NCBI GenBank assembly: GCA_964491915.1
Contig: CAZBHS010000013.1
Location: 1-64,000, forward strand
Source: JAHELQ01 sp964491915
GTDB lineage: Bacteria > Acidobacteriota > Aminicenantia > UBA2199
Direction: 5' to 3'
Length of the DNA: 64,000 nucleotides
A program made the position numbers and the translations under genes. Shown one piece after another: positions 23,362 to 30,184 of the stretch (the first letter of the stretch is position 1; every line of letters starts with the position of its first letter). The notes under the pieces were generated by a model. That model ran no database searches, was not told the DNA's origin, and worked only from the letters and a program-made list of their open reading frames with translations.

Positions 23362-26247
23362 TTGAAAAGAGAATTGACAGAACAGTTTGAGTACGGTCTC
23401 AAACAATTGGATATGCTGGATGATGTGGCGCCGGATGCGACAGGTCTCGTGTTTACCGACGATATTGCCGACGGTCTCTTCTATGAACGTATCACTGCGG
23501 AAAAAGCGAAAGTCTATGGGGCGGAAGGAGTTTACTTCAAACGGTTCCAAAACGGGCGAGCGCCTGTTCCTCAGATATATATTTTCGATTTTACGCGGGA
23601 AGAGATGAATGACGATGAAATCGCCGAACTTCATCGAAGACTCTGGAACGCCGGGCAAGTCCCCTTGTTTTTTATTTTTACCAAAACAGAGGTCAAGATA
23701 TTCAACTGCTTCAAAGCTCCAGTATTTGATGCGGAAAGAAATAAATTCACCACATCCCAAATGGCTATCGTAAAACTTGCCGCTGCGATAGAAGACGAGC
23801 TGAACGAAAAGAAACGGAAAGAATTTTCAGCCCGGCAATTCGATAACGGCGCTTTCTGGGATACGTCGAAATATAAAGATAAATTTAAACTGGACGATAG
23901 CTCTTATGAATCATTATTGAACTATTTGAAAAAAGTCCACTGCGACATTAAAAGTCGGAATATCCTCGATGAGTCGATTGTTCAACGGCTTTTGGTGGTG
24001 TCGATTCTTGTCAAATACCTCGAAGAGCGAGTGGACAAGGATGGAAACACTGTATTTCCCGAAGGGTTCTTTTCCCGCTTCTCAGAAGGAGCGGCTTGTT
24101 TTACAGATGTATTGAAGGTAGAAGGCGCTTGCTTGAAATTGTTCGACTACCTGGGAACGCACTTCAATGGAGAGATTTTTAAATGGGAGGATGAAAGGGA
24201 GCGAGAGCTTCTGGCCCGAACGGATTTAACTCAATTCGCCGGTTTCCTTGAGGCCAGGACCGATATCGACGGGCAGGGCACGTTGTGGTCTATTTATTCC
24301 TTCAACGATTTGCCCATCGAATTAATCAGCAATATTTACGAGGAATTTCTTGGAAAAGAAAAAGATAAGGGAGTCGTTTACACGCCGCCTTACCTGGTTC
24401 ATTTTCTGGTTGACGAAGTAATGCCTCTGGAGTCCCCGGTCAAGGACTTCAAAGTACTCGATCCCTCTTGTGGATCCGGTGTGTTCTTGGTAGCGGCGTA
24501 TCAACGGATCATTGATTGGTGGCGGATTCAAAACGGATGGAAGAAACCCGGGACCGCTGTTTTGAAAAAACTTTTGACCAATAGTGTTTTTGGGATCGAT
24601 GTTTCGCCGGAAGCCGTTCGTCTGACTATTTTCAGCCTTAGCCTTGTATTACTGGATGCGTCATCGCCTAAGGAGATTTGGGAAAACCTAAAATTCGATA
24701 ACCTAAAAAAAACAGGCAACCAGTTTGATAAGGATTTCTTCGAATTGATCCGAAGTGGGCAACTTAAACATACATTCGACCTCGTGATCGGCAATCCGCC
24801 GTTTGTCGAAAAACTGACCTCTTCCGCGGCAATTGATGTTGAAAAGGAACGGCAAGACCATAGAGACAAGATTTGGAATAACCAATTGGCTCTCCTGTTT
24901 TTAGAGCAATCTCTCGCGTTATGCAAGCCTGGCGGACTATCAGCCCTTCTTCAACCTTCGGAAGCGTTCCTCTATAATTATGGATCCGTCAAATTCAGGA
25001 AATATTTTCTACAATCCTGCAACGTCAAGGAGATATTGGATTTTACGCCCTTGAGAGAGAGCTTATTCGGCAGCGCCAACGCCGCCTGCGTGGCGGTTTT
25101 GGCAAAAAATGAACCACCTGAAGCCAAACCCATTCTTCATGCGGTTTTTCGCAGAACAAAAGTATCCCAAGAAAAAATATACCTTGAATTGGATCATTAC
25201 GATTTGCATTTCGTCAGTTATAATGACGCTCTAAATAATCGTATGATCTGGAAGGCCAACTTCCTGGGAGGCGGCAGACTCGGCAATTTGATTGCCAGAC
25301 TGGGTGAATATAGAACGTTCGGGAGCTTTTTAGAGGAGAAAGTCGAAAGTCATGGATGGCTTGTGGCGGAACATTCTCGGATCGGGGAAGAAATCGCCGC
25401 TAAAATAAGACGTTTAAGAGCGAAGTGTAGTGAATTGACAGAAGAAGAGATGGTGGAACTAGAACGCCTAGAAGAGATGAAGAAAGTGGATTATCGCACC
25501 GAAAACTACCGTTCAATACCTATAATATTGACTAAGGCTAATTTTTCTACGCTTTGGTATCTTGCTGAACACATCCTGCGCCATGCAATTCCAGAGGCAG
25601 ATCAAATTGTTTGGATTTATGTTCCGAAAAATCAATCGGATGAATCTAAGGAAATGGTTCAGAGAATAAAAAACAATAGAGTAGGTAAATTTCTTTTCGG
25701 AGTTTTTAGCGGGATACAGATGTTTGGCCGGGAAATTGCGGTGAATATGGAAGAATTTGGAAATATACCATATCCCGAAGAGCTTGCCGAATTGGAGTTA
25801 TCGGAAATCGAAAAAACTCTGATTGACGATGTGTTGGACTATATGCTGGATTTTCGTGAGAATGGAGGGGGGGCTGAGATATTGGAATCGGTCGATTCCT
25901 CCCAACTGGAAGATTTCAGCTATCTTTATTGCAAAATACTCAATACTGTCTATGGAAAATTTAGAGTCCACGAGCCGGTTGTAATGGACCGCTTCGTTTG
26001 TCTTCCTGTTTGTTATGGAACGAGTCCACAAGTAGAGGTTGACGACTCTGAGCAATTCGAGGAATACCTCCAACGATTGCTGTACAAAGAGATGGGCCGC
26101 AACCTGCGTACAGTGCGGGTCATGCGGATCTATCACGACAATATGATATATTTGATAAAACCCCGGCAGTTGAGATATTGGATAAAATCAATCGCTGTGC
26201 GGGATGCGGACGAAACATTTGAAGATCTGGTAAAACAAGGATATTAG
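23362..26247 (+). CDS. Large N6-adenine DNA methylase (Eco57I/type IIG-like)
   Basis: A 961-residue DNA methyltransferase. The N-terminal ~300 residues include a domain with VYFKRFQNGR, PQIYIFDF and PLFFIFTKTEVKIFNC, seen in large type II/IIG-like methylases. The catalytic domain begins near residue 330 with GVVYTPPYLVHFLVDE, SAM-binding LDPSCGSGVFLV near 370, GIDVSPEAVRLTIFSL near 412 and the catalytic NPPF near 477. The C-terminal half probably holds the target-recognition region. The start must be at or after 23362 because an in-frame TAA ends just before; TTG is the best choice, with another possible ATG 19 codons later. No separate restriction gene was found next to it, so cleavage, if any, would depend on the N-terminal domain. 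It could also be a solitary methylase. Confidence 0.85.
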   Translation: MKRELTEQFEYGLKQLDMLDDVAPDATGLVFTDDIADGLFYERITAEKAKVYGAEGVYFKRFQNGRAPVPQIYIFDFTREEMNDDEIAELHRRLWNAGQVPLFFIFTKTEVKIFNCFKAPVFDAERNKFTTSQMAIVKLAAAIEDELNEKKRKEFSARQFDNGAFWDTSKYKDKFKLDDSSYESLLNYLKKVHCDIKSRNILDESIVQRLLVVSILVKYLEERVDKDGNTVFPEGFFSRFSEGAACFTDVLKVEGACLKLFDYLGTHFNGEIFKWEDERERELLARTDLTQFAGFLEARTDIDGQGTLWSIYSFNDLPIELISNIYEEFLGKEKDKGVVYTPPYLVHFLVDEVMPLESPVKDFKVLDPSCGSGVFLVAAYQRIIDWWRIQNGWKKPGTAVLKKLLTNSVFGIDVSPEAVRLTIFSLSLVLLDASSPKEIWENLKFDNLKKTGNQFDKDFFELIRSGQLKHTFDLVIGNPPFVEKLTSSAAIDVEKERQDHRDKIWNNQLALLFLEQSLALCKPGGLSALLQPSEAFLYNYGSVKFRKYFLQSCNVKEILDFTPLRESLFGSANAACVAVLAKNEPPEAKPILHAVFRRTKVSQEKIYLELDHYDLHFVSYNDALNNRMIWKANFLGGGRLGNLIARLGEYRTFGSFLEEKVESHGWLVAEHSRIGEEIAAKIRRLRAKCSELTEEEMVELERLEEMKKVDYRTENYRSIPIILTKANFSTLWYLAEHILRHAIPEADQIVWIYVPKNQSDESKEMVQRIKNNRVGKFLFGVFSGIQMFGREIAVNMEEFGNIPYPEELAELELSEIEKTLIDDVLDYMLDFRENGGGAEILESVDSSQLEDFSYLYCKILNTVYGKFRVHEPVVMDRFVCLPVCYGTSPQVEVDDSEQFEEYLQRLLYKEMGRNLRTVRVMRIYHDNMIYLIKPRQLRYWIKSIAVRDADETFEDLVKQGY

Positions 26248-26462
26248 AAACCACATGTGACTTTAATTACTGGCATCGAAGTATCAATTCATGGATCGAT
26301 GAATTGATAGCAGGCGATAATCCCCCAAAGGTCCAATGGGGAAATGATGACAAATTGACCGTCATCAGCGAGACCGCAACAATTGCCAGGTTCCTGTCTA
26401 AAAATTCCAGGAAAGACGGAACCATCAATTTATACCATTTATGGGTTGACCTAACAAACTAG
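26223..26462 (+). pseudogene. Open frame without start codon after the methylase (gene remnant?)
   Basis: Overlapping the methylase stop by 25 bases in another frame, 80 codons are open from 26223 to the TAG at 26460. No ATG or GTG is available; the only candidate is TTG at 26304, too late to include the most protein-like part (CDFNYWHRSINSWIDEL, later TIARFLSKNSRKDG). The composition is that of a real protein. It may be the tail of a gene whose beginning was lost or a frameshifted extension of the methylase. The remaining sequence before 26487 shows nothing else. Confidence 0.35.
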
Positions 26463-26486
26463 TTTCTAGTAATTTGTTGAAATTCT

Positions 26487-26834
26487 TTATTCTTGTATTT
26501 CGCTGATTATTCTAGATAGATCTTTGGGCGAAATTGTGTCGCGCTCAGATTTATCATAGATCATCGCCAGATAAACGATATCTCCTCTGTTGATTAATTG
26601 TAAAGTTGCGATGAGGTATGTGATGATTCGAAATCCACCGCTTTTTCCTTTGTTTTTACTTTTAACGGCCATTCTAATTTTGTAGCAATTTTGACCTAGC
26701 GGAGTTCCTGAATCTGGTTTTTCCCTTAGCTCATTTACAAGCTCACTCAATTCCTGTTTTAGTGATGGATACTTTTTGATCAGCCTTTTGGCTTCTTTTT
26801 TGAATTTGGGAGAAATTCTGATTTCAACATTCAT
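26487..26834 (-). CDS. RelE/ParE-superfamily toxin
   Basis: A 115-residue protein of the RelE/ParE toxin fold. It opens with MNVEIRISPKFKKEAKRLIKKYPSL, typical of the two first helices, and has the beta strands with GTPLGQNCYKIRMAV, GFRIITYLIA and DIVYLAMIYDKSE. Members block translation by cutting mRNA on the ribosome or, as ParE, act on gyrase; the basic residues K50-R53 and R74 and the terminal Y/DKSE fit an RNA-cutting member, but this is inference. The ATG overlaps the antitoxin gene by 11 bases, giving the antitoxin-first order of a type II module. Confidence 0.8.
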   Translation of the reverse strand: MNVEIRISPKFKKEAKRLIKKYPSLKQELSELVNELREKPDSGTPLGQNCYKIRMAVKSKNKGKSGGFRIITYLIATLQLINRGDIVYLAMIYDKSERDTISPKDLSRIISEIQE

Positions 26835-27042
26835 TAAGGAAGTCTTCCAGAGTTTCTGGCTCTATCTCTCCGTTTTCTATTTTTTTAATTTCATCAAATG
26901 CTTCACTTAAATCGCGTTTTAATCGATGATATTGTTTTAACTTTTTATAGTCTTTCAATAATTTATTCCAGTCGTCAAGCGGGACCTGTACGGCTATCTT
27001 ATTTCCTTTCTGATCCATGACGTATTGAATGTTCTTTTGCAT
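26824..27042 (-). CDS. Antitoxin partner of the RelE/ParE-like toxin
   Basis: A 72-residue protein with a short N-terminal beta strand region (IQYVMDQKGNKIAVQVPLDDWNKLL), of the kind used for DNA binding and dimerisation in Phd/YefM-like antitoxins, and a charged helical C-terminus (DEIKKIENGEIEPETLEDFLNEC) that would wrap the toxin. It overlaps the toxin gene by 11 bases and lies first in transcription. The pair should repress its own promoter. The TA pair is separated from the alpha/beta hydrolase gene by 12 bases and is transcribed in the same direction. Confidence 0.75.
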   Translation of the reverse strand: MQKNIQYVMDQKGNKIAVQVPLDDWNKLLKDYKKLKQYHRLKRDLSEAFDEIKKIENGEIEPETLEDFLNEC

Positions 27043-27054
27043 ATTAACAATTTA

Positions 27055-27924
27055 CTATACATTCACATTTTTTTCAACATTTTGAGCGGTCCCTTCGTTT
27101 TGGGAGGAGATTTTTGTTGAAGGAAGTTCCCGGTTGAGGGTATTATAGAAGGCTTCTTGCGCGTGGCGTTCGATCCAGGGTTTGTGGCCGCATTGGGGGA
27201 GGAGGATGAAGTTGAATTGGGGGATGATTTTGGAGAGGGGAGTCTCGACGCCGGATGCCGGGTGGGGGTCGTAGTCGCCGTGGATGGCGGTGATGGGGCA
27301 GGTGATTTTTTTTAGTTGGTGGAGGAGGGCGCCGGTTTTGCGGAGATTGGCGGCTTCGGGCCAGACTTTTTGATAGATGGAGGTGTCGATTGTGAGGGGA
27401 GGGGATTCATCGAGGTCTTCTTCGATGGGAGCGAACGAATCTGCCTTCGTGCAGATGGCGCCTAAGCGGGCGAGGGTTTGCGAGGCGTTGTCGAGCGAGG
27501 GCTTCTTCAGATCTTTGATGAGAGTCTCGAATTCGTTTCGTTGTTGGGGAGTGAAGCGGGAGATGCGGGTTTGCTCGATCGATTGGGCATCGCGGGCTTC
27601 GAAGGGGCCGCTGGAGACGAGGATGAGCTTCTGGACTAGAAGCGGATGATGGGCTGCCAGGAGGCAACTGAGCCAGGCGCCCCAGGAGTAGCCGATGAGG
27701 ATTGCGGGCGGAGCGGCGTGTTGTTGGAGGGTGAGCTTCAGCTCCTGGAGTTGGCCCTCGATGGAGGTTGCTGTTTGGAGGGGTTCGATGATGCCTCGCT
27801 GGAGGGAAAGTTGTTTTGCCACCGGAGCCATTTCTCCGGCGGCTCCCTGTCCGCCGTGGATGACGGCGACTGTGAAGGGTGGGTCGCCGTAGAGCCGGAG
27901 TTGCGGATTCTCTTCTGCAATCAT
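27055..27924 (-). CDS. Alpha/beta hydrolase (intact copy of a duplicated unit)
   Basis: A 289-residue alpha/beta hydrolase. The oxyanion region is HGG at residues 23-25, the nucleophile S80 lies in GYSWGAW (GxSxG), the likely acid is in HGDYDPH near residue 216 and the histidine in CGHKPW near 247. No signal peptide is seen. The substrate is unknown. The ATG overlaps by four bases (ATGA) the stop of a beta-lactamase pseudogene upstream. A second, collapsed copy of this gene lies at 29020-29218, where only the first ten codons and about fifty C-terminal codons remain. Compared with that copy, this one has about 20 extra C-terminal residues (after NREL). The coding strand is C-rich. Confidence 0.85.
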   Translation of the reverse strand: MIAEENPQLRLYGDPPFTVAVIHGGQGAAGEMAPVAKQLSLQRGIIEPLQTATSIEGQLQELKLTLQQHAAPPAILIGYSWGAWLSCLLAAHHPLLVQKLILVSSGPFEARDAQSIEQTRISRFTPQQRNEFETLIKDLKKPSLDNASQTLARLGAICTKADSFAPIEEDLDESPPLTIDTSIYQKVWPEAANLRKTGALLHQLKKITCPITAIHGDYDPHPASGVETPLSKIIPQFNFILLPQCGHKPWIERHAQEAFYNTLNRELPSTKISSQNEGTAQNVEKNVNV

Positions 27925-27979
27925 GGGAGTGGAGGCTTCACTCGAACGAGTGTCGCTGTGTGGTCCAACAAGTCGAGAC
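27911..27979. repeat. 69-bp perfect repeat (beta-lactamase/hydrolase junction)
   Basis: These 69 bases are identical to 29205-29273 and span the beta-lactamase 3' end and the hydrolase start in both copies of the duplicated unit. Confidence 0.9.
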
Positions 27980-28231
27980 CGCCGGGGTAATAACAGACCG
28001 GCTCGGAAGCGGCGATGCCCGTGATGTCAGTCTGCAAATTCTCTTCGATCCAGCCAATCAATTGCATCGAGAGCTTCCGGTACGAGATGTGGATGTAACC
28101 ATGGGCCGACACCCTCATCACCTGAGATCCTCCGAGATCACCGTCTTCCGGCCAATATCGAGTGGAAACATAAGACTGGATAGCACCAATACCATTAAAA
28201 AAATACTAACGCGACGGTTTGGATTGAGCAT
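27921..28231 (-). pseudogene. Collapsed copy of the B1 metallo-beta-lactamase
   Basis: A 311-base remnant of the intact gene at 29215-29979. Aligned to it, it has lost one base (after the codons for ISEDL, a frameshift) and three blocks of 90, 159 and 204 bases; 765 minus these 454 equals exactly 311, so there are no other indels. The three blocks are multiples of three and remove the strands before the active site, the HxHxD helix region, and the segment with the last three zinc ligands, so no metal site remains. A short frame from ATG 28121 still runs to the stop at 27921, and that stop overlaps the hydrolase start. The first 46 bases and the last ~65 match the intact gene exactly while the middle differs at about a quarter of positions. 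Confidence 0.92.
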
Positions 28232-28239
28232 TGTTCTCC
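28186..28239. repeat. 54-bp perfect repeat (upstream end of the duplicated unit)
   Basis: These 54 bases are identical to 29934-29987. They cover the signal-peptide start and Shine-Dalgarno region of the beta-lactamase copies. Confidence 0.9.
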
Positions 28240-28269
28240 CTTTTTTCTTCAATCAAATTAGGATTACGG

Positions 28270-28575
28270 TTATTTAATGTAATCTTTTTCTTTCAAAATT
28301 TCCAGATATCCGTTTTTTGATAAGGGACATTGAATGAGGTCCTTAAAATTTTGTTGGTTGAGTTTAAGTTGCCCTCTGATTTTTTCAACAATTTTAGCTG
28401 GAATATCACCCTTTCCAAATGAATGGTGAACTCTAAGAATCTTTTTCCCATCAACGATTAGCCATCCATACACATGGTTGCTAGAACGAACCTCCAGTTC
28501 CAGCTTTTGAAATATTGTCTTTAATTCTCTTTTTTTCAATTGCACTGGATGAAATCCTGTAAGATCGATAACCAT
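28270..28575 (-). CDS. Probable toxin of a small two-gene module (HicA-like size)
   Basis: A 101-residue basic protein. The stretch VYGWLIVDGKKILRVHHSFGKGDIPAKIVEKIRGQLKLN resembles short proteins that I associate with toxin-antitoxin loci: a strand with lysine/arginine, a H-H pair and GKGDIP, then a helix, as in the dsRNA-binding HicA fold. The C-terminus DLIQCPLSKNGYLEIL completes the family-like pattern. Its ATG lies 40 bases inside the 3' end of the neighbouring 116-residue gene, so they are one transcript. A toxic role is inference. The pair sits between the two copies of the duplicated beta-lactamase/hydrolase unit. Confidence 0.55.
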   Translation of the reverse strand: MVIDLTGFHPVQLKKRELKTIFQKLELEVRSSNHVYGWLIVDGKKILRVHHSFGKGDIPAKIVEKIRGQLKLNQQNFKDLIQCPLSKNGYLEILKEKDYIK

Positions 28576-28886
28576 TTTTGAGGGAGAGGTCCAAGTTCCT
28601 CTTCGTCTTCTGAGGAAAGATCCTCATAGAGCGCGACAATCTCCTGGCACAATTGATCGACGGCTTCGAATTCGTTGTCGGAATATGCAAACGCTTCAAT
28701 GTCGTCAAAACTTGCGATAACATGCCCATCTTCATGCTCGATAGTAATATATATCGGCTGATTCAGAGAGTACTTCTTGCTTCTCAATGAATTTAGAGGG
28801 ATAATTTTAAAATTAGATTCGATTTTTTTTAGTATTTTTCTGGCGTAAAACGAAATTTTTTTTGATTCAACTGAAGGTAATCCCAT
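28536..28886 (-). CDS. Probable antitoxin partner of the 101-residue protein
   Basis: A 116-residue acidic protein. PIYITIEHEDGHVIASFDDIEAFAYSDNEFEAVDQLCQEI (about 44-83) has the strand-strand-helix layout of a HicB-like degraded RNase H domain with GHVIASFDDIEAFA, followed by acidic EDLSSEDEEELGPLP and a helix. It is first in transcription and overlaps the toxin candidate by 40 bases. GAGGAA lies about seven bases before the ATG. I consider it the antitoxin on size, charge and position, without a motif that proves it. Confidence 0.55.
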   Translation of the reverse strand: MGLPSVESKKISFYARKILKKIESNFKIIPLNSLRSKKYSLNQPIYITIEHEDGHVIASFDDIEAFAYSDNEFEAVDQLCQEIVALYEDLSSEDEEELGPLPQKWLSILQDFIQCN

Positions 28887-29019
28887 TTTTTCCTCATATT
28901 TTTTATATCATAACTAGAAGGTTTCAGCAATGGTAGGGTATTGTATAATCTTTTTTTACTTATTTTTTGTGGTTTTGTTGACAGGGTAGGTCCTGGGGGA
29001 CAGGTGAACAAATCTCCCC

Positions 29020-29218
29020 TCACTCTAGTTCTTGGTTGAGGATTTGGTAGAAGGGTTCTTTGGCGTGGCGTTCTAGCCAGGGGGTGTGGCCGCATTGGGG
29101 GAGGAGGACGAAGCGGAATTGGGGGATGATTTTGGAGAGGGGAGTCTCGACGCCGGAGGCCGGGTGGGGGGCGTAGTCGCCGTGGATGACGGAGCTTCAG
29201 ATTTTCTTCTGCAATCAT
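29020..29218 (-). pseudogene. Collapsed copy of the alpha/beta hydrolase
   Basis: The start codon and first ten codons match the intact hydrolase at 27055-27924 (MIAEEN), then the sequence jumps, out of frame, to its last ~50 codons: in the shifted frame it reads HGDYAPHPASGVETPLSK, then LLPQCGHTPWLERHA, then FYQILNQELE and stop at 29020. The whole core with the nucleophile serine is missing. It is preceded, with the same four-base overlap, by the intact beta-lactamase. It retains about 80 percent residue identity with the tail of the other copy. Confidence 0.9.
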
Positions 29219-29979
29219 GGGAGTGGAGGCTTCACTCGAACGAGTGTCGCTGTGTGGTCCAACAAGTCGAGACTGCCTGGTTTGCCGTGGCCTGGAACAA
29301 CTATTTGGGCTTCGGGGAAACGTTGTTTCACGTTGATGAGAGTCTGCGCCCAATCTTCCATTACGGCGTCTTTGGTATTGCCCTTGGATCGCGCCCGTTT
29401 CTCTTTCACCAGGCAACCGCCGAAGAGCAGTTTGTCTTCCGGGAACCAGACAACGATATTGTCGCGGGTGTGGCCGCCGCCGGGGTAATAGCAGACCACT
29501 TCGGAAGCGCCGATGCGAAGCTGCAGCTCATCATCGAAGGCTCGCTGCGGAACCGGAAGATGATGATTTTTGGCTTCCGTTTGAGTCAAGCGGTGAGAGT
29601 AGGAGGGAATCTCGCGTCGGTGAAACTCATCGAGGCCTCCGAGGCAGTCTTCGTGCCAATGGCCGACGGCGATGCCCTTGATGTCAACCTGCAAATTCTC
29701 TTCAATCCAGCCAATCAATTGCATCGAGAGCTTCCGGTCCGGCGGAGTATCCACCACGAAGCACTCATCGCCGACCGCGATGATCAATCCATTGCAAGGA
29801 ACGCGCCCCCATTTGGGCGCCGTCATATACGAGATGTGGATGTAGCCATGCGTCGATACCCTCGTCACCTCGAGATCCTCCGAGATGGTTACCTTCTCGC
29901 CGATATCGATTGGGAACATCAGGCTTGTTAGGGCCAATACCATTAAAAAAATACTAACGCGACGGTTTGGATTGAGCAT
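29215..29979 (-). CDS. Subclass B1 metallo-beta-lactamase
   Basis: A 254-residue secreted metallo-beta-lactamase-fold protein with every B1 signature. Numbered from the ATG at 29979, the zinc ligands are H107, H109 and D111 in HWHEDCLGG, H170 in GGGHTRDNIVVW, C189 in FGGCLVK and H231 in VPGHG; K192 after the cysteine and the N in KGNTKDA match the substrate-binding residues of known B1 enzymes. HWHxDC is like CcrA/CfiA. An N-terminal hydrophobic signal (about residues 8-24) fits export. The ATG at 29979 has AAGGAG upstream; a further in-frame ATG at 30009 lies five bases after a TACAAT box. Beta-lactam hydrolysis is probable from the motif set; the physiological substrate is unproven. Confidence 0.93.
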   Translation of the reverse strand: MLNPNRRVSIFLMVLALTSLMFPIDIGEKVTISEDLEVTRVSTHGYIHISYMTAPKWGRVPCNGLIIAVGDECFVVDTPPDRKLSMQLIGWIEENLQVDIKGIAVGHWHEDCLGGLDEFHRREIPSYSHRLTQTEAKNHHLPVPQRAFDDELQLRIGASEVVCYYPGGGHTRDNIVVWFPEDKLLFGGCLVKEKRARSKGNTKDAVMEDWAQTLINVKQRFPEAQIVVPGHGKPGSLDLLDHTATLVRVKPPLP

Positions 29980-30014
29980 TGTTCTCCTTGTTTTTGAGAT
30001 TGTTCTCATGTTTT

Positions 30015-30042
30015 ATTGTACGGAAAAATTGCGGGAATACAA
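30015..30042 (-). promoter_or_regulatory. Promoter for the metallo-beta-lactamase unit
   Basis: On the minus strand TTGTAT (30037-30042) and TACAAT (30015-30020) with a 16-base spacer. Transcription should start near 30009, giving a leader of about 30 bases with AAGGAG before the ATG at 29979 (or leaderless translation from 30009). Confidence 0.5.
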
Positions 30043-30112
30043 CGTGTATAATCTTTTTTAATTATTTTTTTGGGTTTGGTTGAGTAAGACCGGTAGACTG
30101 GCGGCTTTGGGC

Positions 30113-30141
30113 TTGATTTTACAGGAAAAATTTTTTATAGT
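30113..30141 (+). promoter_or_regulatory. Promoter for the DUF262/DUF3696 cassette
   Basis: TTGATT (30113-30118), a 17-base spacer and TATAGT (30136-30141). The leader of about 35 bases contains AGGAG just before the start of the DUF262 gene. Confidence 0.55.
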
Positions 30142-30184
30142 ATGATTGCTATATTGTTTAGAAATTTAATGAGACCAGGAGTGA

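Noticed and set aside
29086..29931. 281-codon plus-strand frame
   Set aside because: Antisense to the intact beta-lactamase and hydrolase remnant; the minus strand carries all metal-binding motifs.
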